NCBI RefSeq assembly: GCF_017254865.1 | Contig: NZ_JAFKCV010000011.1 | Span: 62,001 to 126,000, forward strand | DNA from: Bowmanella dokdonensis | GTDB lineage: Bacteria > Pseudomonadota > Gammaproteobacteria > Enterobacterales > Alteromonadaceae | Direction of reading: 5' to 3' | Length of the DNA stretch: 64,000 nt | Program-made: the position numbers and the translations under genes | Notes under the pieces: model-generated | Seen by the model: only the letters and a program-made list of their open reading frames with translations | What the model was told of the DNA's origin: nothing | The model's database searches: none | Part shown: one piece after another, positions 1 to 8,454 of the stretch | How positions within the stretch are numbered: position 1 is the first letter of the stretch | Layout of the letters: the number at the start of each line of letters is the position of its first letter

Positions 1-451
1 CATACATGCCGTCCAGTTCGGCTGACAGTTTGGACAGCCTTTCAGATTTATCCGGATCGGCCGGCGGCGCCAGCACGAAGGAATTGACCAACAGGTCCAG
101 CTTACGGCGGGTGGCAGCGTCCACTTCCACATCCCTGAACTTGGCGGCCTCTTCGGCAAGCTCTGCGGTGCGGACTGAGAGCTTTTCACTCAAGTAGGCA
201 GAGACGGCGGCGCTGTCCTGGTTAATGTAAGTGGCATACACCCAGGCGGCCTGCGCTGCAGGCATCTGCAACTTTTCCATTTCCTTCTGGGCGTTTTCAA
301 TAAAGGTTTTGGCATCCTCAGCCGTCAGTTTCTGTTCTGTCCCGACAGGCGCCTGAGTGGTGGTATCAGGGGCTTCTTTGGGCTGGCAGGCGGACAGGGC
401 CATGGACAGGCCCAGCATCACGGCCGACAGGGCCATTTTCTGTTTGAGCAT
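1..451 (-). CDS. M2-family (ACE-like) peptidyl-dipeptidase lipoprotein, N-terminal part
   Basis: Partial gene: it begins at ATG 451 and runs leftwards off the window, so only about 150 residues are visible. The start is preceded by GAGGAACCT. The N-terminus is a lipoprotein signal peptide (MLKQKMALSAVMLGLSMALS) ending in the lipobox LSAC, so the protein is probably anchored in the outer membrane facing the periplasm. The mature part contains segments such as AAWVYATYIN and the helix-rich spacing typical of the N-terminal cap of M2 metallopeptidases (angiotensin-converting-enzyme-like dipeptidyl carboxypeptidases of Shewanella/Alteromonas type). The zinc motif HEXXH would lie outside the window, so catalytic competence cannot be checked. 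The family call is from sequence resemblance only. Confidence 0.75.
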   Translation of the reverse strand, partial: MLKQKMALSAVMLGLSMALSACQPKEAPDTTTQAPVGTEQKLTAEDAKTFIENAQKEMEKLQMPAAQAAWVYATYINQDSAAVSAYLSEKLSVRTAELAEEAAKFRDVEVDAATRRKLDLLVNSFVLAPPADPDKSERLSKLSAELDGMY

Positions 452-626
452 AGGTTCCTCGTTCTTATCGTTATTGGGCTTCGATGCCCGGTTCTTGTCG
501 TAGGTATCAACTGTTGCCGGGTCAGTATAACAACGGCTCCTGAACAGGGCGAGGGCTACAGTCAATGGCGGGGCAGGGCATCTGGAAAAACGTCTGCAAG
601 GAAGAACAGAGGACTGAAGCGGGCAT

Positions 627-668
627 AAAAAAAGACCCGGTTTCATAAAGCGCTAGTGAAATCGGGTC
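627..668 (-). terminator. Leftward intrinsic terminator without an upstream gene
   Basis: On the minus strand the sequence forms a 12-bp stem (arms 657-668 and 634-645, GACCCGATTTCA pairing with TGAAACCGGGTC, one G-U pair), an 11-base loop and a run of seven T. No minus-strand gene lies upstream before the divergent psrA gene. It is therefore either an attenuator in the leader of the M2 peptidase gene or the end of a short untranslated RNA. Confidence 0.7.
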
Positions 669-817
669 CAGGGAGAGCAGAAAACATAACCTTGCTATTT
701 ACTGTGACCTGCACAATACGTCGGAGTTCCCCGCAAATGTTACAGAATGTTAAATATATTTAATTTTTATATAAAACAATAAGATAGACATTCAATCGCG
801 ACGGTGGAGAGGTTTGT

Positions 818-835
818 TTCAAACAAGCACTTGAA
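818..835. promoter_or_regulatory. Upstream PsrA-type operator (degenerate)
   Basis: TTCAAAC-N4-ACTTGAA: the left half is identical to the downstream box at 858-875 and the right half matches at 5 of 7 positions. The two boxes are exactly 40 bases apart, about four helical turns, so they sit on the same face of the DNA. The identification rests on the PsrA consensus (C/G)AAAC-N2-4-GTTT(G/C) known from Pseudomonas. Confidence 0.5.
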
Positions 836-857
836 CTTGAGTCGATTTAAACATAAA

Positions 858-875
858 TTCAAACTATTGTTTGAA
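858..875. promoter_or_regulatory. PsrA-type operator, perfect palindrome
   Basis: TTCAAAC-TATT-GTTTGAA is a perfect 7-4-7 inverted repeat ending 13 bases before the preferred psrA start codon. It matches the known PsrA operator. Its position implies autorepression of the psrA-fadE unit that is relieved by long-chain fatty acids. Confidence 0.75.
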
Positions 876-888
876 TCGGTTGTTTGAT

Positions 889-1554
889 ATGAGTGCAGAG
901 ACCAAGACAGAGATCCTCAATGCGGCCGAGAGCCTGTTTGCCGAACATGGCTTTGGCGATACCTCCTTGCGGGCCATTACCAGTCAGGCCAAAGTCAACC
1001 TGGCCTCAGTGAATTATCATTTCGGCTCAAAGAAGCAACTGATTCAGGAAGTCTTGCAGCGTTATCTGCGAATACTGATGCCGGCGGTCGATCAGCAGCT
1101 TAAGCAATTGCTGGCTCAACATCCGCAGCCCAGCGTGGATCAGGTGTTTTCCAGTCTGGTCCAGCCATTATTATTGCTCAATCAGGTCAGGCCCAACGGC
1201 ACCGCCATCTTTGTGAGGTTGTTGGGGCGGGGCTACTCGGAGTCTCAGGGACACCTGCGAAAATATATTACCCATCACTACGGTGCCAGTTTACAGCGTT
1301 TTGTGAACGCCGTGCACCTGGCCGTGCCCCAGTTGTCCGCCGCCGAAATCTTCTGGCGCCTGCACTTTGCCATCGGAACTTTCGTGTTCACCATGGCTTC
1401 GAGTAAGGCCCTGAGTGAAATTGCCCTGGCCGATTACCAGCAGCAAGTAAATGTCGAAGGCATCATCCACAGGTTGATGCCCTATATTTCTGCGGGGGTA
1501 GGGGCACCTGCCAGCGCAGTTCAGAACCCAAATCCCATGTTGGATATTGCATAA
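889..1554 (+). CDS. psrA: TetR-family fatty-acid-responsive regulator PsrA
   Basis: A 221-residue TetR-family transcription factor. The N-terminal helix-turn-helix lies at about residues 8-52 (FAEHGFGDTSLRAI followed by VNLASVNYHFGSKKQL). The C-terminal ligand domain carries the PsrA hallmarks RLLGRGYSESQGHLRKY and EIFWRLHFAIG. In Pseudomonas and Shewanella PsrA binds long-chain fatty acids and controls beta-oxidation genes. Here the next gene is fadE, 14 bases downstream and apparently co-transcribed. I chose ATG 889. An in-frame TTG at 871 would add six residues but lies inside the operator palindrome, and neither start has a strong Shine-Dalgarno sequence. The two PsrA-type boxes upstream imply autoregulation. 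Confidence 0.85.
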   Translation: MSAETKTEILNAAESLFAEHGFGDTSLRAITSQAKVNLASVNYHFGSKKQLIQEVLQRYLRILMPAVDQQLKQLLAQHPQPSVDQVFSSLVQPLLLLNQVRPNGTAIFVRLLGRGYSESQGHLRKYITHHYGASLQRFVNAVHLAVPQLSAAEIFWRLHFAIGTFVFTMASSKALSEIALADYQQQVNVEGIIHRLMPYISAGVGAPASAVQNPNPMLDIA

Positions 1555-1568
1555 GAGAAGGTGTCATC

Positions 1569-3893
1569 ATGTCTGTTTTATTGATAATACTGGTCGTTCT
1601 CGCCGTGATCCTTGGTGTAGCCGACATACGACGCAATCTCATCACCAAACCGGTGTTTGAGATCTTCAAAAAAATCCTGCCGCCCATGTCCAGCACTGAG
1701 CGTGAGGCTATGGAAGCCGGCTCGATCTGGTGGGAAGGGGAATTGTTTCGTGGCAAGCCCCAGTGGAACACACTGCACGGCTATGCCAAGCCGGCGCTGA
1801 GTGAAGAAGAACAGGCCTTTTTGGATAATCAGGTGGTGACCCTGCTGAAAATGCTGGACGATCACAAGATAGTCCACGAAGACAAAGACCTGCCCAAGGA
1901 AGTCTGGCAGTACCTGCGCAAGGAAGGCTTCTTTGCCATGATTATTCCCAAGGCTTACGGGGGCCTGGAGTTTTCGGCTATTGCCAACTCCACCATCGTC
2001 TCCCGTATTTCCACCCGTTCTCTTAGCACAGCCGTCACCGTCATGGTGCCCAATTCGCTGGGCCCGGGGGAGCTGTTAATGCACTATGGTACCCAGGCAC
2101 AGAAAAACTATTGGTTACCGCGCCTGGCTGACGGTACCGACGTTCCCTGTTTTGCCCTGACCGGCCCAGAAGCCGGTTCAGACGCGGGAGCCATTCCGGA
2201 TACGGGTATTGTCTGCAAGGGCATGCACGAGGGGAAGGAAGTACTGGGTCTGAAGCTTTCCTGGGACAAGCGCTATATTACCCTGGCGCCGGTGGCCACC
2301 GTGCTTGGTCTGGCGTTTAAGATGTACGATCCTGACGGACTGCTGGGCGACAAGAAGGAGCTGGGTATTACCTGTGCCCTGATCCCCACCAGTCATGAAG
2401 GTGTGCAGGTGGGAGATCGCCACTTCCCGGTCGCTATGGCCTTTATGAATGGCACGACCAAAGGCGAAGACGTATTTATTCCCCTGGACTGGATTATCGG
2501 CGGCCCGGACTATGCCGGCCGTGGTTGGCGTATGCTGGTTGAATGCCTGTCAGCGGGCCGGGGTATCTCGCTGCCTGCGCTGGCGACCGCCACCGCCCAC
2601 TTATCTGCCCGTACTACCGGCGCCTACGCCGCTGTGCGCAAACAGTTTGGTTTGTCTATCGGCAAGTTTGAAGGTATCCAGGAAGCCATGGGCCGTATCG
2701 GTGGCCTGACCTATACCCTGGAAGCCATGCGTTCCATGACAGCCGGGGCCATAGACCTGGGCGAGAGTCCGTCTGTGGTGACCGCCATTGCCAAGTACCA
2801 TATGACAGAGATGTCCCGTGAGGTGATTAACGACGCTATGGACATCCATGCGGGTAAGGGGGTGCAACTGGGACCTAAGAATTACCTGGCTCACCAGTAC
2901 TTCGGCACGCCCGTGGCCATTACGGTGGAAGGAGCCAATATCCTGACCCGCAATCTGATGATTTTTGGCCAGGGCGCCACCCGGTGCCATCCCTATGTCT
3001 TTGCCGAGATGGAAGCGGCAGCCAATATCGATGCCGAACAGGGACTGAAAGAGTTCGACGGCCTGCTGGTCAGGCATGTGGGCTTTGCCATGGGGAACTT
3101 CTTTGGCTCATTGTTTCAGGGCCTGACAGTCGGTGCCTTTAACAGTGCACCGGTATCGGGAGAAACGGCCACTTATTATAAGCAGCTGTCCCGTATGTCC
3201 CGTGGCCTGGCTTTGTGTGCAGATTTCTCCATGTTGATTCTGGGTGGGGATCTCAAGCGTAAGGAGATGATCTCCGCCCGTTTGGGTGATGTGCTCAGTC
3301 AGTTGTATATTGCCTCTGCTGTGCTGCGTCGCTACGAATCCGATGGTCGCCAGGTGGCAGACCTGCCATTTGTCCATTATGCACTGCAGCGTTGCCTGTT
3401 CAGGATTGGGGTGGCCTTTGACGGCTTTTTCCAGAACTTCCCCAACCGGATTGTGGCCCATCTGGTCAAGCGGGTAGTGTTTCCCTTTGGTATCCATTAT
3501 CAGATGCCACAAGATGAGATCACCCAGCAGGTCAGTGACAGCCTGATGCAGCCCGGAGTGATGCGCGATCGCCTTACTCACCTGTGCTATATCGGTGACA
3601 AGGAAGACGACCCGGTTGGCATGGTTGAAAAAGCCTTTCTGGCCATGTTTGACAGTGTGCCGGTTGAGAAGAAGATCCTGGCTGCGCAGAAAGACAAGCG
3701 TGTTCCGCGCAAGCTGCCGCTGGCACAGACACTGGAGCTGGCATTGAAAGAAGGCGTGATTTCCGAGCATGAAGCCGAGCAGCTAAAGCGGACCGACAAT
3801 CTGCGGCGTATTGCCCTGAGCGTGGACGATTTTGCGCCGGGTGAATTGGAAGGCAGTGCCAAGCAAAACAAAAAAGAAAAATCAGTGGCCTGA
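1569..3893 (+). CDS. fadE: Acyl-CoA dehydrogenase FadE
   Basis: A 774-residue FAD-dependent acyl-CoA dehydrogenase for the first step of fatty-acid beta-oxidation. It is of the large FadE type and carries an N-terminal hydrophobic anchor (residues 1-20, MSVLLIILVVLAVILGVADI), so it is probably associated with the inner membrane. Visible signatures are FALTGPEAGSDAGA (substrate/FAD region), the RGISLPALATA segment, and EGANILTRNLMIFGQG near residue 453, where FadE enzymes carry the active-site region. A C-terminal domain of about 250 residues follows, as in E. coli FadE. GAGAAGG precedes the start. It follows psrA by 14 bases and is closed by a terminator at 3915-3941, so psrA-fadE forms a self-contained unit under PsrA control. 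Confidence 0.95.
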   Translation: MSVLLIILVVLAVILGVADIRRNLITKPVFEIFKKILPPMSSTEREAMEAGSIWWEGELFRGKPQWNTLHGYAKPALSEEEQAFLDNQVVTLLKMLDDHKIVHEDKDLPKEVWQYLRKEGFFAMIIPKAYGGLEFSAIANSTIVSRISTRSLSTAVTVMVPNSLGPGELLMHYGTQAQKNYWLPRLADGTDVPCFALTGPEAGSDAGAIPDTGIVCKGMHEGKEVLGLKLSWDKRYITLAPVATVLGLAFKMYDPDGLLGDKKELGITCALIPTSHEGVQVGDRHFPVAMAFMNGTTKGEDVFIPLDWIIGGPDYAGRGWRMLVECLSAGRGISLPALATATAHLSARTTGAYAAVRKQFGLSIGKFEGIQEAMGRIGGLTYTLEAMRSMTAGAIDLGESPSVVTAIAKYHMTEMSREVINDAMDIHAGKGVQLGPKNYLAHQYFGTPVAITVEGANILTRNLMIFGQGATRCHPYVFAEMEAAANIDAEQGLKEFDGLLVRHVGFAMGNFFGSLFQGLTVGAFNSAPVSGETATYYKQLSRMSRGLALCADFSMLILGGDLKRKEMISARLGDVLSQLYIASAVLRRYESDGRQVADLPFVHYALQRCLFRIGVAFDGFFQNFPNRIVAHLVKRVVFPFGIHYQMPQDEITQQVSDSLMQPGVMRDRLTHLCYIGDKEDDPVGMVEKAFLAMFDSVPVEKKILAAQKDKRVPRKLPLAQTLELALKEGVISEHEAEQLKRTDNLRRIALSVDDFAPGELEGSAKQNKKEKSVA

Positions 3894-3914
3894 CAGCGGG
3901 CAATGAATACAAGT

Positions 3915-3941
3915 AAGGCCGGTCAGTGACCGGCCTTTTTT
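3915..3941 (+). terminator. Intrinsic terminator after fadE
   Basis: AAGGCCGGTCA paired with TGACCGGCCTT, followed by a T tract. It lies 22 bases after the fadE stop, between fadE and the convergent chemoreceptor gene. Confidence 0.85.
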
Positions 3942-3960
3942 ATGCTGTCGGACAGCAGGT

Positions 3961-5529
3961 TTATTCTATGGCGAACCGTTTGATAATCGAACGGACTCCC
4001 TGCACCGTTTCACTGAGCGTTGAACTTGCCTTCAATGAAGAGGAAGCCGATTCCCGAGTGTCGGTTGCGCCATCGGCGATGTCAACAACCTGTTGGTTGA
4101 TGTGCTCGGCCACTGTACTTTGTTCCTCCACTGCAGAGGCCATCTGATCAGTCAGCTCAGCAATGCGCCCGACCACCTCTTTGATACTGGCCAACGACTT
4201 GCTGGTCAGCTCGACTTTTTCCAGGCCTTGTTTCGCTGCCATCTCTCCGTCCTGGGACACTTTTACCGCGTTGCCAGCCCTTTTTGTCAGTACCTCGACA
4301 ATACCATGTATTTTATCTGTGGATTCCCTGGTTTTAGCGGCCAGGGATTTGACTTCGTCGGCCACCACACTGAAGCCTCTGCCTTGTTCGCCTGCCCTTG
4401 CAGCTTCGATGGCCGCATTGAGGGCCAGCAGGTTGGTTTGATCGGCAATGCTCGAGATAAGGCTCGCCGCCTGGCCTATCTCATTGGTTGAGTCGGCCAA
4501 CTCATTAACCGTTCTGGCAATACTGGCAACGGTCTTGTTCAGTTCATCGATGGCATGTTTGGCATCGTCAGCCAGTGTGGCGCCATCCTTGACGCTGATC
4601 AGCGCCTGTCTGGCACTTTTTGAGTTGTCTTCCACATTGCCCGCCACCTCCTGGATGGCAGCTGACATCTGATTAATGGCCGAGGCTATTTGCTGGGTAG
4701 CGTGGTTCTGCTGATCCACGGCTGAGGAAGTGGATTCTGCCTGTTGATGGGTCTGTGAGGCTATGCTGTCCAGCACCGAAGCCGCGTCCTCGATACGGGT
4801 CAGGGCGGTCCGGTTGTGGGCGAGTTCACTGCCGAGGACCAGCTTCGCACGAGCCCGGTTGCCCATATCCGCATAATAGGTTTGTGCAACCAACGCATCG
4901 CTGAAGGAGCCGGGGCTGAGATTTACCAAATCCAGCCATTCCCGGCTGGTGCATGAGCCTGTCCACAGGGCTGACAGCAATGTTGCGGCCAGCGCCAGGG
5001 AGGCCGCCAGGGGCCCTGTCAGCACCGCCAGCAGGATACTGAGTATCAGCCCCGGCACCAGGCTGGGCAACACCTGGTTTAACTGGTGTCGCAGAGCACT
5101 AATCGCCGAGAGGGGCGACTTCCCATTGCGCATTCTCTGGTAGATTTGCGCTGCCCGGAGCTTCTCCTCCCTGGTGGCTGAGACCCGTACTGATTCATAA
5201 CCGGTGATCCGATCCCCTCCAAAAACCGGGGTGACGAAGGCACTGACCCAGTAATGGTCACCGTTCTTACGACGGTTTTTGACCAGGCCCATCCATACAC
5301 GGCCACTGGAAATTGTGTTCCACATGGCTTTGAAAACGGCAGGGGGCATATCCGGATGGCGCACCAGATTATGAGGTTTTCCGATCAGTTCTTCTTTGCT
5401 GAAACCGCTGACTGCGATAAAGGCACTATTGCAATGGGTGATAATACCCCGGTGGTCGGTACCGGATATCAGACGCTGACTATCGTCAAAGCTTTATTCT
5501 TTCTGTGTAACGGGTTGATTGTTTCTCAT
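3961..5529 (-). pseudogene. Aer-like PAS-containing chemoreceptor, in-frame stop at codon 12
   Basis: The gene starts at ATG 5529 behind a good AGGGAGAG site and opens MRNNQPVTQKE. Codon 12 is then TAA (5494-5496). In Vibrio/Shewanella Aer-type receptors this position is a tyrosine, so a single base change would explain it. After the stop the frame is open for the remaining 510 codons: the rest of the PAS domain ([34 protein letters not shown]), one hydrophobic pair ([20 protein letters not shown]), and a complete methyl-accepting signalling domain with the conserved hairpin tip [20 protein letters not shown]. The longest uninterrupted frame starts at GTG 5364, which would remove about 55 residues including most of the first PAS half. 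Either the gene is inactivated, a shortened protein is made, or there is a sequencing error. Confidence 0.8.
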
Positions 5530-5631
5530 TTTTTCTCTCCCTGAAGGTTGCGAACAAGCGCAGTGGGTAAGTAAATGCGCTACACCGGTATCCGTCAAGT
5601 GAGGGAAAATCAGCGGGGTTGACGTCGCCAT

Positions 5632-5656
5632 AAAAAACGCCCCGGGTGGGGCGTTT
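5632..5656 (-). terminator. Intrinsic terminator after the TonB-dependent receptor
   Basis: On the minus strand AAAACGCCCC-ACCC-GGGGCGTTTT followed by further T. It lies 26 bases past the receptor stop codon. Confidence 0.85.
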
Positions 5657-5681
5657 TAGAGTCGGTTTCAGGTAGCAGCGC

Positions 5682-7913
5682 TTAGTAGAAGTTGGCGCGG
5701 AACTCTATGCCGACAATGCGGGGGTCATTGACAAAAACAGTGTTGTTGTTGAAGTCGATGGCGCCTTTGATATTGTTTTCATTGGTGATATTGCGACTGA
5801 ACAGGGCAACGGTGTAGTCATGGCTGAAGTTTTCGTAGCCGATGCGCAGGCCCCCCTCGAAGTTGCCTGAGGTTTGGAACTCGGCGGATTCGTATAGGAA
5901 CAGGTTGGTGTCACCCTGGTAGGCCCAGTCAGTGAAGACGAAGAACTCCCCGTCATCCCCCCATTCGGTCGCATAACGTGCGGTGAAATTGAAGATATCT
6001 TCAGGGGCTTGCGGGAAGGGGTTGCCGTTGATCAGGGCCAGGCCGTCTTCCATCGGATCCAGTACGGTGCACTGACCCGAACCACATGGGGCCACAGTCA
6101 GATCCTGGTCCTTCAGTTCAGTGTGGGTATAGCTGTAACCGGCCGTCACGGTCAGATTGTCATTGACCAGATATTCCAGATCCACTTCAAAGCCCTTGCC
6201 CACGCCCAGATCGGCATTGATCAACTGGTTGCCCTGGGTGGCACCACCGATGGCGGAGAGCTGAATGTCATCAATCTCATAGTAGAACACGGCAGCATTC
6301 AGGCGCAGGGTGTCATCCGCCAGATCTGACTTGAATCCAAACTCAATGGAGTCGATAGTCTCGGCTTCGGCTACAGAGGGGGGAGCTTCGAAGGCCACGT
6401 CACGACCCTGGATAGTCTGGGCGCGGAAGCCGCGGGCAATCCGCGCAAACAGGCTGGAGTCCCCGGTAATATTGTAGTTGGCCGCCAGTTCCCAGCTGAT
6501 CTGGCCGTCATCGACATTGATGTCTTCATAGTCCTGGATCTGTGCCGCACCAATAACCAACGCGAAGCCATCCACATTCTGGGCGCCGACGCGGAAGTCT
6601 TTCTCGTCATAGGTGTAACGGATACCACCGGTAACGGTCAGTTTTTCGGTCACATCGTAGGATGACTGACCGAATACCGCCCAAGTATTGTTGTCATGAT
6701 AGACAGTGGTAGCGCCGAAAAAGCCATCGATACTGGTGACGCCGAAGGACGAGTCAAAATAGAAGGCACCAAACTGCCAGTCATAGCCTTCAGTACCTGT
6801 GCTGGTAAAGCGGATTTCCTGGGTGAACTGCTCCAGATCATCCAACTGGTCCTCTGTAACCGCATCGAAGGGGATAAAGCCCGGCCCAACGCCTGCAACC
6901 CCACCGTCGATATCGCCTTTACCGCGGCCCTCGGCAGTTTCCAATGCAGTAATGGAGGTCAGGGTAAAGCCGTCAAAGTCGAAGTCCAGTTTCAGTGACG
7001 CACCACTGCCCTGGTATTCCTGCGGGTTATTGTCGCCCTGGTTATAGAATACCTTGTCACGAACATAATATTCATTCAGCTTGTTGCTGCCCGCGGATAC
7101 GCCATTGGCGCGGAAAATAGAGGATGTTCCTTCCAGATCCCGGGCATGCACATTTAAAAGGGCGCTGAAATCGCCGGTGTCATACAAAAATTGCAGACGG
7201 GCAGCGTTCTCATGGTGACCGCCCATCACGTCATTTTCATCCGTGTAGGCGTTATCTATCCAGTCGCTGCGGTTCTGCGAGATAAAAGAAAAACGGAAGG
7301 ACAGATCGTCTGTGATGCCGTTGCCAATCGCTCCTTCGATATTCTTGGTACCATAAGTGCCGACGGCGCCTTCCACAAAAGCATCGAAGTCCTGGCGAGG
7401 CTTGGTGGTATCAAACTTGATGATACCTGCCGTTGTGTTACGGCCAAACAGGGTGCCCTGGGGACCCCGGATCACTTCCACCCGTTCCACATCAAACAAA
7501 GGAAAACTTTTAAGAATCACGTTTTCCATCACCACGTCGTCCATCACGATGGAGACCGGCTGGGAGGCTGCCAGATCGAAGTCACTGTTACCCAGGCCGC
7601 GAATATAGAAGCGCGGGGCGATGCGACCGTTCGAGGATTCGGCATACAGACCGGGAACCCTGTTAGCCAGCGCCAGCACGTCATCACCGGCGGAGAACAT
7701 ATTCTCGAACCGCTCGCCACTTAGGGCGGCGATGGAAATGGGCACTTCCTGAATGCTTTGAGTGCGCTTTTGCGCCGTTACCGTAATCTGCTCCAGCACC
7801 TGCGCTTCTTTTTTCTTTGGCTCGGTGTCCTGTTGTTCCTGGGCAAAAGTGAACTGTGCGAACAGGGCGGCATGTACGCCCAGTGCAATAGAGGCTTTCT
7901 TCAATGTTTTCAT
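5682..7913 (-). CDS. TonB-dependent outer-membrane receptor
   Basis: A 743-residue outer-membrane receptor. The signal peptide MKTLKKASIALGVHAALFAQ ends near FTFAQ. A TonB box-like segment (EQITVTAQK, about residue 42) and a plug domain follow (NRVPGLYAESS, PRFYIRGLGNSDFDLA, VERVEVIRGPQGTLFGRNTTAG). The rest is a 22-strand-type barrel ending in a terminal aromatic residue (EFRANFY). The substrate cannot be told from the sequence. The plug type (RGPQGTLFGRNTTAG) is common in large Alteromonadales/sphingomonad receptor families for carbohydrates, siderophores or other organics. It is monocistronic: a terminator follows it, and a strong inverted repeat (7968-7996) lies 54 bases upstream of the start. 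No obvious Fur box was seen. Confidence 0.93.
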   Translation of the reverse strand: MKTLKKASIALGVHAALFAQFTFAQEQQDTEPKKKEAQVLEQITVTAQKRTQSIQEVPISIAALSGERFENMFSAGDDVLALANRVPGLYAESSNGRIAPRFYIRGLGNSDFDLAASQPVSIVMDDVVMENVILKSFPLFDVERVEVIRGPQGTLFGRNTTAGIIKFDTTKPRQDFDAFVEGAVGTYGTKNIEGAIGNGITDDLSFRFSFISQNRSDWIDNAYTDENDVMGGHHENAARLQFLYDTGDFSALLNVHARDLEGTSSIFRANGVSAGSNKLNEYYVRDKVFYNQGDNNPQEYQGSGASLKLDFDFDGFTLTSITALETAEGRGKGDIDGGVAGVGPGFIPFDAVTEDQLDDLEQFTQEIRFTSTGTEGYDWQFGAFYFDSSFGVTSIDGFFGATTVYHDNNTWAVFGQSSYDVTEKLTVTGGIRYTYDEKDFRVGAQNVDGFALVIGAAQIQDYEDINVDDGQISWELAANYNITGDSSLFARIARGFRAQTIQGRDVAFEAPPSVAEAETIDSIEFGFKSDLADDTLRLNAAVFYYEIDDIQLSAIGGATQGNQLINADLGVGKGFEVDLEYLVNDNLTVTAGYSYTHTELKDQDLTVAPCGSGQCTVLDPMEDGLALINGNPFPQAPEDIFNFTARYATEWGDDGEFFVFTDWAYQGDTNLFLYESAEFQTSGNFEGGLRIGYENFSHDYTVALFSRNITNENNIKGAIDFNNNTVFVNDPRIVGIEFRANFY

Positions 7914-8235
7914 TATCTGTACCAGTTGATGTGCCTAGTGTGTGTCGATCGCGGATTATGTAGGTAACCTGTTATTTTTCAGACAAAAATAACAGGCTGA
8001 AAGATTATCCGGCGATTCGGAGGGACATTTTAGCAAGCAGTGGCAAAAAAATAAGGTTTCAATTGTAAATAACCTTCATTTCAGGCCGTTTATCGCAGGG
8101 AAGTTGAGCTATGAGATTGTCACAGTGGAATTTTAATCATAAATATAGATTGTGTTGGTTGCTTTTAATCATTTCTAACTCAGTATTTCTGTGGCTAAGC
8201 TGGTCCCACAGATTGTTGATTAAGCGGTGATACAG
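7914..8235. other. Divergent intergenic region, TonB receptor / DUF2061 gene
   Basis: About 320 bases with no coding sequence. It contains the perfect 12-5-12 inverted repeat at 7968-7996 and otherwise AT-rich DNA from about 8040 to 8180 that probably contains the two divergent promoters. Nothing else stands out. Confidence 0.5.
7968..7996. promoter_or_regulatory. 12-5-12 perfect inverted repeat upstream of the TonB receptor
   Basis: Arms CCTGTTATTTTT and AAAAATAACAGG separated by CAGAC, centred about 70 bases before the receptor start codon. The symmetry and position suit an operator for a dimeric repressor or a hairpin in the mRNA leader. The binding factor is unknown. Confidence 0.5.
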
Positions 8236-8454
8236 ATGATTAAGACGTTTACCTTTGCCCTGCTGCATTTCAGTATTGCCTTCACTATTACCTATCTGTT
8301 GACCGGAGATATGCTGATCGGTGGACTGGTGGCCTTGGTGGAGCCCTCTGTTAATACGCTGGCCTTCTATTTTCATGAGAAAATCTGGATGCAGCTGGAG
8401 CAAAGGGGCAGCCAAGATAAAATGATCGACCGCTCCCCGGCCTTACCCTTTTAG
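8236..8454 (+). CDS. Small membrane protein, DUF2061 family
   Basis: A 72-residue protein beginning MIKTFTFALLHFSIAFTITY. Two hydrophobic segments (about residues 4-22 and 26-42, DMLIGGLVALVEPSVNTLAF) are followed by FHEKIW, the conserved end of the DUF2061 core found in short inner-membrane proteins of unknown role. ATG 8236 is preferred because family members start MxKT. An in-frame GTG at 8227 would add three residues. No clear Shine-Dalgarno site. Its last 12 bases overlap the end of the convergent sensor-kinase gene. Confidence 0.75.
   Translation: MIKTFTFALLHFSIAFTITYLLTGDMLIGGLVALVEPSVNTLAFYFHEKIWMQLEQRGSQDKMIDRSPALPF

Larger units (their letters stand above)
452..857. other. Intergenic region between M2 peptidase and psrA
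   Basis: About 400 bases without a protein gene. It holds a leftward intrinsic terminator (627-668), a possible 14-codon leader ORF feeding into it (643-687, minus), an AT-rich stretch around 739-785 that probably contains promoters, and the first of two PsrA-type operators (818-835). The peptidase promoter could lie either side of the terminator. Confidence 0.5.
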
